The notes beneath the pieces are model-generated. The model made no database searches. It was given only the letters and a program-made list of their open reading frames with translations, and was not told the DNA's origin. Position numbers and translations under genes: made by a program. Shown here in pieces: positions 1 to 6,699 of a DNA stretch of 64,000 nt. This DNA comes from Marinimicrobium locisalis (lineage in GTDB: Bacteria; Pseudomonadota; Gammaproteobacteria; Pseudomonadales; Cellvibrionaceae): the NCBI RefSeq assembly GCF_039822625.1, contig NZ_JBDLLG010000001.1:1-64000 (forward strand), written 5' to 3'. Position 1 is the stretch's first letter, and every line of letters begins with the position of its first letter.

Positions 1-188
1 GCTTGATCAGCACCTGTAAGCTGCATGGGATCAATACCTACACCTACTTGACCGATGTGCTGCTTCGCATCAGTGAGCACCCGGCCAGCCGGGTGGAAGA
101 GCTGACGCCCCGGGCGTGGAAAGACACCTTCGCCGATCAGCCGCTCCGATCAGACCTCTACAGGGCCGTCAACCACGCCTCTGAATGA
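1..188 (+). pseudogene. IS66-family transposase (TnpC), C-terminal end, cut by window edge
   Basis: The reading frame is open from the left edge to a TGA at 186-188 and encodes the IS66 C-terminal domain (STCKLHGIN, YLTDVL, RVEELTPR, PLRSDL). The first in-frame TTG at position 3 is a leucine of a longer protein, not a start. It lies just before a second IS66 copy in the same orientation, so this looks like the right-hand end of an element inserted into that copy. Whether the complete transposase survives cannot be judged here. Confidence 0.85.
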
Positions 189-196
189 ACGGTTAC
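1..196 (+). mobile_element. Right-hand end of an IS66-family element (copy A)
   Basis: Contains the end of tnpC. The proposed outer boundary is the GGTTAC at 191-196; its complement begins GTAACCG, close to the GTAAGCG that typically starts IS66 inverted repeats. From 197 onward the sequence reads as the middle of another copy's tnpA. The boundary is inferred from this change in content; the left end is outside the window. Confidence 0.55.
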
Positions 197-339
197 AGTC
201 TAGTGGCTTTACACAGGCGATGGTCAGCAAGCCCCTTGCCGCCGATCAAGTCACTTTGCACTACGGCCCCGTCACTGTAAAGCTGCCCGCAAGCAATGCA
301 CAAACCATCGCACAGCTGGTCAAGGCCTTAGCCGCATGA
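197..339 (+). pseudogene. IS66 accessory protein TnpA, C-terminal fragment
   Basis: The frame ending in TGA at 337-339 encodes a typical TnpA tail (LAADQVTLHYGPVTVKLPA, then AQTIAQLVKALAA). No TnpA start precedes it; the frame runs back into the end of copy A. An ATG at 220 would give only 39 residues. Its stop overlaps the tnpB start (ATGA at 336-339), the normal translational coupling in IS66 operons. It was probably cut by insertion of copy A. Confidence 0.7.
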
Positions 340-692
340 TCCATTGGCCCGAGGACATCAAGGTCTACCTGCACCGGGAGCCGGTGGACTTTCGCAAGGC
401 GATCAATGGGCTGAGCGTCATCGTCCAAGATGAAATGGCGCTCTCGCCCTTCGACGCCGCGTTGTTCGTCTTCTGCAACAAGAAGCGCACCCAGCTCAAA
501 GTGCTGTACTGGGACGAAACCGGCTTCGCGCTCTGGCAAAAGCGCCTGGAGCGCGACAAATTCAAGTGGCCCAGGCGGTGGCCGGATGATCCGGTAGTGC
601 TGGATCACGAACAGTGGCAATGGCTGCTGCGTGGCTTCGACATCACGCAATTAAAGCCCCATAAAACCCTATTTTATCGAGACGTTGCTTAA
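336..692 (+). CDS. tnpB: IS66 family accessory protein TnpB
   Basis: An intact 118-residue protein with the IS66 Orf2/TnpB signature: VYLHREPVDFRKAINGL near the N-terminus, FVFCNKKRTQLKVLYWDETG in the middle and a basic C-terminal half. In this family TnpB is required for transposition along with TnpA and TnpC; its biochemical role is not settled. The start overlaps the tnpA stop by ATGA. tnpC follows after 22 bases. Full length for the family, but tnpA is broken, so the element is unlikely to move alone. Confidence 0.93.
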   Translation: MIHWPEDIKVYLHREPVDFRKAINGLSVIVQDEMALSPFDAALFVFCNKKRTQLKVLYWDETGFALWQKRLERDKFKWPRRWPDDPVVLDHEQWQWLLRGFDITQLKPHKTLFYRDVA

Positions 693-714
693 TCAGTTTT
701 GGTAAAATGGCGGT

Positions 715-2271
715 ATGACCGATGCCGCCACACTCCAAGCAGAAAATGCTCGACTTCAAGCGCAGCTTCAAGAGAAAGAGGCGCTTCTACAATCGCGCGA
801 GCGGCATATCCAAACTCTGGAAGAGTTGATCAAACAGTTCAACCGCAAGCAGTTCTCCGCCAGCAGTGAAAAGCTCTCCAAAGATCAGCTCGACCTCGGC
901 CTGTTCAACGAAGCCGAATCCACCCATATGGATGACGATGCTGACACAGGGTCCACTGACTCAGAGCCCGAAAACACCGTAGAGGTACCCGGGCACCAGC
1001 GTCGCAAGAAGCCGCGTGTCAGCCTACCTTCCCATCTACCGCGCGAAGACGTGCTGTATGAGCTGTCGGAGTCGGAGCGTGTGTGCCCTCACGATGGCAC
1101 TGAACTCAAAGCCATCGGCACCGAAGATCACGAGCAGCTGGAAATCATCCCGGCTCAGGCCAAGGTCATCGTGCACCGCCGACAGAAGTACGTCTGTCCT
1201 TGCTGCGAGCAACACCACGCGACGGCTCCCAAGCCCAAGCAACCGATCGAGAAAAGCATCGCCGCCCCGGGCATGCTGGCCTACGTGGCGACCCAGAAAT
1301 ACTGCGACGCCTTGCCACTGTACCGCCAGAGCGAAATCTTCAAGCGCGTCGGATTAGAGTTGGATCGAACCAACCTCGCTAACTGGATGATCCGCTGTGG
1401 CGAGCTGGTGCAACCGCTCATTAACCTGCTTCACGAGCAACTACTGGAGCAACCGGTTATCCACCTGGATGAGACCACGGTTCAGGTACTCAACGAGCCG
1501 GGTAAGAGCGCTGAAAGCCAAAGTTACATGTGGGTCATGGGAGGCTTCTCCGCCAGCCCGGCCGTCTTGTTCCACTACGCCGATTCGCGACGCCAATCGG
1601 TGCCGCTGGAGCTGCTCGATGAGAGCGTCGGGGCAATTATGGTCGATGGCTACGAGGGCTATGAAAAAGCCTGCCAGCAGTACCATATTACCCGAATCGG
1701 TTGCTGGGCCCACGCCCGGCGCAAGCTGATGGACGCTAAAGCGGTCCAGAAGAAAGGCAAAACCGGTAAAGCCGACCAGGGGTTGGCGTTTATCCAAAAG
1801 CTATACGCCTTGGAGAAGGCCATCAAGGAACAGCCACCGGATGAGCGTTACCGAAGGCGGCAACAAGAAGCCAAACCGGTCATCGACAAACTCAGGGCCT
1901 GGCTTGAGAAAAGCCTGCCCCAAGTGCCGCCGCAAACGGCGGTCGGCAAGGCGCTGCATTATCTGCACACCCAGTCGCACCGCTTGGCGCGTTACCTGGA
2001 CGACGGCGCTTATCCGATCGACAATAACCGGGCGGAGAACGCCATCCGGCCGTTCACGGTGGGCCGGAAGAACTGGCTCTTCGCCAACAGCCAGACGGGC
2101 GCCAAAGCCAGCGCCAACCTGTACAGCCTGATCGAAACGGCCAAAGCCAATGGGCTGAATCCGTACGATTACCTGAAGACGGTTTTTAAAGAGCTACCCA
2201 ACGCGCAGAGCGTTGAGGCCATCGAGACGCTGCTGCCTTGGAACGTTAGCACCAATCCCAGATTGCCTTAA
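715..2271 (+). CDS. tnpC: IS66 family transposase TnpC
   Basis: A full-length 518-residue IS66 transposase. It begins with a coiled-coil leucine-rich segment (residues about 5-45), then an acidic linker. A zinc-binding region follows (VCPHDGTEL, then YVCPCCEQHH) and a catalytic DDE core: Asp252 in IHLDETTVQVL, Asp311 in IMVDGYEGYEKA and Glu441 in NRAENAIRPF. The C-terminal IS66_C domain ends near LPWNV. The frame is uninterrupted, so the enzyme may be active and could act in trans on other copies. It belongs to the copy whose right inverted repeat lies at 2274-2295. Confidence 0.95.
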   Translation: MTDAATLQAENARLQAQLQEKEALLQSRERHIQTLEELIKQFNRKQFSASSEKLSKDQLDLGLFNEAESTHMDDDADTGSTDSEPENTVEVPGHQRRKKPRVSLPSHLPREDVLYELSESERVCPHDGTELKAIGTEDHEQLEIIPAQAKVIVHRRQKYVCPCCEQHHATAPKPKQPIEKSIAAPGMLAYVATQKYCDALPLYRQSEIFKRVGLELDRTNLANWMIRCGELVQPLINLLHEQLLEQPVIHLDETTVQVLNEPGKSAESQSYMWVMGGFSASPAVLFHYADSRRQSVPLELLDESVGAIMVDGYEGYEKACQQYHITRIGCWAHARRKLMDAKAVQKKGKTGKADQGLAFIQKLYALEKAIKEQPPDERYRRRQQEAKPVIDKLRAWLEKSLPQVPPQTAVGKALHYLHTQSHRLARYLDDGAYPIDNNRAENAIRPFTVGRKNWLFANSQTGAKASANLYSLIETAKANGLNPYDYLKTVFKELPNAQSVEAIETLLPWNVSTNPRLP

Positions 2272-2295
2272 CCGGGTGGTTGGTTAGGCGCTTAC

Positions 2296-2421
2296 GTCGA
2301 TCAGAGCCAGCCAGTCGGATTTGGTGCGGTACTTTTTCATGTGAACCCCCCCATGGTTGAAAACTGGGAGGTTACTTGGCCAGGTTCAGATCGGGTAGTG
2401 GGTGGTTGGTTTGGCGCTTAC
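2296..2421 (-). mobile_element. Left end of a third IS66 copy (copy C), minus strand, with tnpA start
   Basis: Read on the minus strand this begins with the inverted repeat GTAAGCGCCAAACCAACC (2421 downward), 21 of 22 bases identical to copy B's repeat. A leader follows and then an ATG at about 2342 opening MKKYRTKSDWLALID, a TnpA-type N-terminus. After some 15 codons it is interrupted by copy B. Beyond 2421 the sequence is IS3-family orfB, so copy C itself inserted there. Confidence 0.7.
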
Positions 2422-2990
2422 GTTCAACAGTGTGCTGGCGATCCGGGAGGCTGGTCATTCGTCCTCGTCTTTGGGGCCCCAGATCGCCTTGGCTTTTTTT
2501 GAGAGCGTCAGCAGCGCAGCGGTTTCGGTCAGCGCTTTGTCTTTGTACTTGAGCTCGCGCTGCAGCTTTTTAACCTGCTGGCGCTCGGCTTTGACGCCCT
2601 GGCGAGTCTGGCGCTGCTGCTCTTCAGTGGAGGCGTTTGCGCCTATGCAGGCCTTGCGCCAGTCTTCGACCCACACGGGCTGTAACCCCCCTTGGATCGG
2701 CAATACTCGCCAAACTCAGTCTCGCTGAGACTGGCGGTCTCCAGGACAACCCGGAATTCTTCTTCGCTGCTCCACTGTCCTGGAGCGGCGGATCTGGATG
2801 GCAAAACGGCACCTCGTTCTCTGGCGGCTTTACGCCAATTGTACAGGGTCCCAGTGCTGATGCCTTCCTGTCGGGCCACCTCGGCCACGGTCAGGCTTTG
2901 GGGTGGCGCCATCCTCCAGAAAATGGCGGCCTTGCGCTCATGAGAGTAATGTTTCGTTGTCGTCCTCGCTTCAATTGAGGCGACAACTAT
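2422..2990 (-). mobile_element. IS3-family element remnant interrupted by IS66
   Basis: On the minus strand this carries a degraded orfA (about 2957-2455) and the first codons of orfB, whose ATG overlaps the orfA stop (ATGA near 2457) and reads MTSLPDRQHTVE before the IS66 end at 2421. The outer end lies around 2975-3005, where the TldD-like gene stops making sense. The exact terminus was not resolved. Confidence 0.7.
2455..2957 (-). pseudogene. IS3-family OrfA, frameshifted
   Basis: Two overlapping frames together encode a standard IS3-type OrfA. The first (from about 2957 to 2690) has KHYSHERKAA, then VAEVARQEGISTGTLYNWRK (helix-turn-helix) and VVLETASLSETEFGEYCRSK. The second (about 2690 to 2455) has VWVEDWRKACIGAN, a leucine-zipper-like QQVKKLQRELKYKDKAL and AIWGPKDEDE. 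The switch falls in a run of six G at about 2690-2695, so a single indel explains it. The expected start appears as ACG at 2957-2955. It is non-functional as it stands. Confidence 0.8.
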
Positions 2991-4014
2991 GCTGACCTAT
3001 AGGGATCAGCGGCTCATCGTCGGGCGCGTAGGCCCGGGCGTTGCCGGTGGCCGCGTTGCCAAAACGCGAGGTGGTTTCCCGGTTGTGCATAAAGTCCGTG
3101 AGTATGCCGTCCTTAATCAGGGGCACGTCCTGCGCTGGCGTGCCTTCGTCGTCGGCATAGACGGGAACGGCCAGCTCTTCACCGTTGTAGCTGTGGGCAA
3201 AGTCGACCATGCTCACCAGGTCGCTGGCGATCCGTTGGCCGCGCAGGTCGCCGGTCACGGCACCACCGAGCACCAGGTCGGCTTCGCAGGGGTGGCCCAT
3301 GGCTTCATGAGCGAGAATGCCGGCCAGGTCGGGCGCCAGCACGACGGTCTGCAGGCCGCCTTTGGCGTGCACGGCTTCGCGCTTGGCCAACAGGTGCTCG
3401 TAGAGCCCGTCGAGTTGGGACTCCACTGACGCCATCGACAGGTCCAGGTTGCCGAAGCTGCCTTTGCCGCTGATGACATGACCCAGTTCAACCGGTTTGC
3501 CATCCTTATCCGTGACGGTCAGCTTCAGGTAGGCCATGGCTCGGGAAATGTTGTTGAACTCTCGGGCGCCTACACTGTTCTGAATGTGCTTGTCGTGGTA
3601 TTCATCCAGAGCCACTGTCGTGACCGAGACCACCTTTTCGTAGCGGCGGCGAACCAGGTCCGTCACCGCCTGCAGCCACTCAATCAACTGCTGTGATGAC
3701 CAGTTCGGTTGGCAGGCGATGCCATGTTCGCCCTGGTAGCCTTCCTGAGGCAGGGGCCGGCTTTCGCCGCCGAACAGCTGCATGGCTTTGGCGTTGGCCA
3801 GGGCGATATTGCCGAGCGTGTCGGCACCGGTGGGCTGGGTCGTGGAGGCGAAGCCCCAGTAGCCGCTCTGGTAGGCGCGGGCGGACTGGCCGCTGGCGTG
3901 CGAGCTGTTGTTGGCCATCAGGTTGCCGTCGACCAGCACGATCTGGCGCTTGCGCAGCTCGTGCTCACGGAATTCGTTGTACTCACCGGCACGGGTGAAG
4001 GGGGCAAAAGACAT
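2971..4014 (-). pseudogene. TldD/PmbA-family metalloprotease, 3' end lost to IS insertion
   Basis: TldD/PmbA proteins are zinc proteases that process peptides such as microcins and act in the cytosol. The ATG at 4014 follows AAGGAA at good spacing and opens SFAPFTRAGEYNEF. The HExxxH-type motif is HEAMGHPCEAD, residues 236-246. Only about 340 native residues remain (to DDEPLIPI) of roughly 480; the last codons (GQHSCRLN) come from the IS3 element. In characterised TldD a C-terminal cysteine is the third metal ligand, and that region is absent here. Probably inactive. It is not assigned to tldD itself; it could be a stand-alone paralogue. Confidence 0.85.
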
Positions 4015-4277
4015 GGGGTATTCCTTGCGCTCGAGAATGGAAAGCAGCTTAGCAGAGCGCTGAGGGTAAAACAAAGCGCCCCGCGCCGCGCCAGTCGCGA
4101 CCTGTTTATGCCGTATGTTGGCAGTAACGCCAAAATCGTGCACACTTTGTTTCCAAGACTCTTAGCGCATGCGCTCCATGGCCCATCACCGGTTGAATTG
4201 GCCTTTCTGGGGGCTCGGCAAGACGTCCACCCTCACATCGGGTGTTTTCAGGTTTTACCACGCGAGGAATAACAACA

Positions 4278-4688
4278 ATGAACATTCTAACCGTCACTCG
4301 GGCCTTTTCGGCCTGCCTGCTTTTCTCCTTGGCGCTGTCTGTGCAAGCGGAACCGACAAAGGTCTTCGAACTGAGAACTTATACGACTCATGAAGGTCGA
4401 CTCCCTGCCTTGCATGAACGCTTCAAGAACCACACCACCGGATTCTTTGAGAAACACGGCATGCGCAATATCGGCTACTGGGTACCCAGCGATCCGGAGA
4501 GAGCCGATAACACACTCATTTATATTCTTGAACACGATAGTCGCGAAGCCGCCGCCCAGAGTTGGAAGGCCTTTGGAGCGGACCCCGGCTGGCAGAAAGT
4601 TTATAAAGAATCGAGAGAAGACGGCGCTATCGTTAAACACATTGACTCTGTTTTTATGACCGCCACGGAGTACTCCGCCATTCAGTAA
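4278..4688 (+). CDS. NIPSNAP family protein, exported
   Basis: 136 residues. The first 22 form a signal peptide (MNILTVTRAFSACLLFSLAL, cut after VQA). The mature part is a NIPSNAP/ferredoxin-like barrel: FELRTYTTHEGRLPALHERF, then FFEKHGMRNIGYWV, a conserved IYILEHDSREAAAQSW and a WQKVYKESR tail. Such proteins are small alpha/beta barrels of unclear function. The start is set by GAGGAA at 4264-4269. It stands alone between the broken TldD-like gene and a decayed glyoxalase gene. Confidence 0.85.
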   Translation: MNILTVTRAFSACLLFSLALSVQAEPTKVFELRTYTTHEGRLPALHERFKNHTTGFFEKHGMRNIGYWVPSDPERADNTLIYILEHDSREAAAQSWKAFGADPGWQKVYKESREDGAIVKHIDSVFMTATEYSAIQ

Positions 4689-4707
4689 AGTCCCACGGAA
4701 TCACTGA

Positions 4708-4896
4708 TGCGGTAGCCCCGGCGCGGCCCTTCGAATTCAAGTCGATGATGTCGAGCCGTATCATGAGCTTCTGCTTGGCAAGAACTATAAATACGCCAGG
4801 CCTGGGGTACAAGAGATGCCGTGGAGCAGCAAGGACATGGCGATTTCCGACCCATTTGGTAACCGGCTGGTATTTACTAGCGCAATCATCATTTAA
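4708..4896 (+). pseudogene. Glyoxalase/bleomycin-resistance superfamily protein, C-terminal remnant
   Basis: The frame open from just after a stop at 4705-4707 to TAA at 4894-4896 encodes ALRIQVDDVEPYHELLLGKN, then EMPWSSKDMAISDPFGNRL and VFTS. This is the last strand-helix unit of a vicinal-oxygen-chelate (glyoxalase-like) protein. There is no start or N-terminal half, so it is a leftover of a deleted gene. Confidence 0.7.
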
Positions 4897-4991
4897 CGGA
4901 GCCAGTCGACTGAGGCCTCCCTTGCCTTGGAGATTGTTGTGGATGTCTGAACTCGGTTGTGACGAAACTTGGCCTTACGAGGGACGGTACT

Positions 4992-5963
4992 TTGAAGAAA
5001 AGAACAATAACCTTGGCCGTAGTCGCGGTTTTCGCCGCGAGCGTATACGGCTTTAACGCCTCCTGGCGGGTTGCACCTGAATCCGGTGGGCTGAAACTTC
5101 TTTCCCACCGTGGTGTGCACCAAACGTTTCACCGTGAAGGGCTGACGAACAACACCTGTACTGCCCAACGCATCGAGTCGCCCAAGCACGATCACATCGA
5201 AAACACCATTCCTTCTATGCGCGCCGCCTTTGACGCAGGAGCGGACGTTGTCGAGCTGGATGTGCATCCCACGACCGACGGCTATTTCGCCGTGATGCAT
5301 GACTGGACACTGGATTGCCGCACCGAAGGGCAGGGTGTGACTCGCAGTCACGATCTCGCGTACTTGAAAACGTTGGACTTAGGCTACGGTTATACCGCCG
5401 ACGCAGGCAAAACCTTCCCCTTGCGCGACAAAGGTATTGGTATGATGCCCGAACTTGGGGAAGTCTTCGCCGAATTTCCGGACAAACGCTTTCTCATAAA
5501 CTTCAAAAGCCAAGAGGCAAGGGAAGGTGACATGCTCGCCGCATTGTTGGCTGAACATCCAGAGTGGCGGCAAGCGGTATGGGGTGTATACGGCGGTGAC
5601 GAACCGACCTGGCGAGCGACGGCGCTATTGGGTGATGATCTACTCGGTTTTTCCCGTGCCAGCGTTAAAGACTGCCTCAAACGCTATATAGCTCTTGGCT
5701 GGACAGGCCATATGCCCGCGTCTTGCCACAATACCGTTGTCATGGTGCCCATCGATATAGCCCCTTGGCTCTGGGGTTGGCCGAACCTGCTGAGTCAACG
5801 CCTGCGCGACGTGGGGAGCGAGGTTGCCCTGATTGGCCCAATGGATGACGTTGGTACTCCGTCTATCGATACGCTGGAGCAGTTGGCAATGGTGCCGAAG
5901 GGTTTTTCCGGCTACGTATGGACGGATAAGATTGAGGTTGTTGGGCCGGTGGTACGGGATTAG
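4992..5963 (+). CDS. Glycerophosphodiester phosphodiesterase family protein
   Basis: GDPD enzymes hydrolyse glycerophosphodiesters to glycerol-3-phosphate and an alcohol. The TIM-barrel hallmarks are present: LLSHRGVHQ (catalytic His), HIENTIPS, ADVVELDVHPTTDGYFAVMH and FLINFKS. A long insertion between the first His and ENT holds NNTCTAQRIESPK. A Lys-rich hydrophobic N-terminus (KKRTITLAVVAVFAASVYG) suggests export or anchoring. The TTG at 4992 is preferred because GAGGGA lies about 8 bases upstream; a GTG at 4959 in frame lacks a clear ribosome site. Confidence 0.82.
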   Translation: MKKRTITLAVVAVFAASVYGFNASWRVAPESGGLKLLSHRGVHQTFHREGLTNNTCTAQRIESPKHDHIENTIPSMRAAFDAGADVVELDVHPTTDGYFAVMHDWTLDCRTEGQGVTRSHDLAYLKTLDLGYGYTADAGKTFPLRDKGIGMMPELGEVFAEFPDKRFLINFKSQEAREGDMLAALLAEHPEWRQAVWGVYGGDEPTWRATALLGDDLLGFSRASVKDCLKRYIALGWTGHMPASCHNTVVMVPIDIAPWLWGWPNLLSQRLRDVGSEVALIGPMDDVGTPSIDTLEQLAMVPKGFSGYVWTDKIEVVGPVVRD

Positions 5964-5986
5964 CGGGTGAATATCGGAGCAACAGC

Positions 5987-6043
5987 ATGATTTCGGGAAC
6001 CCAGGGCTACGCGGAGCAGGCGGCATCCGTCTCCATTGATTGA
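5987..6043 (+). pseudogene. Possible N-terminal remnant of a SAM-dependent methyltransferase
   Basis: ATG at 5987 encodes MISGTQGYAEQA, which resembles the start of a common class I methyltransferase family (ISGTQGYAE), but the frame stops after 18 codons at 6041-6043. Recognition rests on a very short match. Confidence 0.35.
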
Positions 6044-6146
6044 GTGGCTGAAGGATAGTCTGCCGGATCTTGCCTCGGTGCTTGCACGTGATCAACGGGA
6101 CTCGTCTCGCGTTTCGGCATTCAAGCTAAAAGGGCGTGCGGCATAA
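6021..6146 (+). other. Unrecognised open fragment, probable gene remnant
   Basis: A frame ending TAA at 6144-6146 reads RHPSPLIEWLKDSLPD, then LASVLARDQRDSSRV. It has no start codon in good context and matches nothing I can name. With the neighbouring methyltransferase-like start it suggests two decayed genes between the phosphodiesterase and greB. Confidence 0.3.
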
Positions 6147-6169
6147 CGATTAAAACCTCCGCTAAACAA

Positions 6170-6697
6170 TTATGCTGTAAGGTACGGGTCCTCGTAAGGC
6201 TTGTACTCAATCGCCGTTATCCAATAGCATTTCTTGCCGTCCTCGGGGGTGTGTAGAACGACCTCGTCATCCACTTGCTTACCCAACAACAGACGAGCCA
6301 AAGGTGCATCCACGCTCAGTTGGCCTCGGCTTACATCAAACTCATCGGGCCCCACAATCTGATACGTCGTCTCGTCACCGTCTTCGTTTTCTACGGTGAC
6401 CCAGGCTCCGAAGAACACTTTGCTGCGATCATCCGGTAGGCGGTCGACAATCGTCACTTCTTCCAGTCGTTTGGTCAGAAAGCGAACCCGGCTGTCGATT
6501 TCCCGCAGGCGTTTCTTGCCGTAAATGTAGTCCCCGTTTTCCGAGCGGTCGCCGTTCTTGGCCGCTTCGTGCACCACGTTGGTCACCTGTGGGCGCTCCA
6601 CTTTCCACAGTTGCACCAGCTCTTCCTTCAGCCGGCGGGCGCCGGCTGGGGTGATGTAGGCGGAGCCTTTGGGGCGGGGCGGACGCCAGCGACCCAT
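6170..6697 (-). CDS. greB: Transcription elongation factor GreB
   Basis: GreB enters the secondary channel of backtracked RNA polymerase and stimulates cleavage of the transcript 3' end. 175 residues. The N-terminal coiled coil carries the acidic tip (AAKNGDRSENGDYIYGKKR, residues about 46-64) with the Asp/Glu pair that positions the catalytic metal. The C-terminal FKBP-like domain includes FFGAWVTVENEDGDE and the conserved LLGKQVDDEV. The KKRLREIDSRVRFLTKRLE segment is typical of GreB. It begins 2 bases after the stop of the S9 peptidase gene, so the two are co-transcribed. Confidence 0.95.
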   Translation of the reverse strand: MGRWRPPRPKGSAYITPAGARRLKEELVQLWKVERPQVTNVVHEAAKNGDRSENGDYIYGKKRLREIDSRVRFLTKRLEEVTIVDRLPDDRSKVFFGAWVTVENEDGDETTYQIVGPDEFDVSRGQLSVDAPLARLLLGKQVDDEVVLHTPEDGKKCYWITAIEYKPYEDPYLTA

Positions 6698-6699
6698 GC

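Larger units (their letters stand above)
197..2295 (+). mobile_element. IS66-family element (copy B): tnpA fragment, tnpB, tnpC, right inverted repeat
   Basis: The right end is GGGTGGTTGGTTAGGCGCTTAC at 2274-2295, whose complement starts GTAAGCGCC as expected for IS66. The left part is missing because copy A sits in tnpA. Directly outside the right end the sequence (GTCGATCA at 2296-2303, a possible 8-bp target site) continues as the tnpA start of a third copy on the opposite strand, so copy B appears to have inserted into that copy. Confidence 0.75.
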
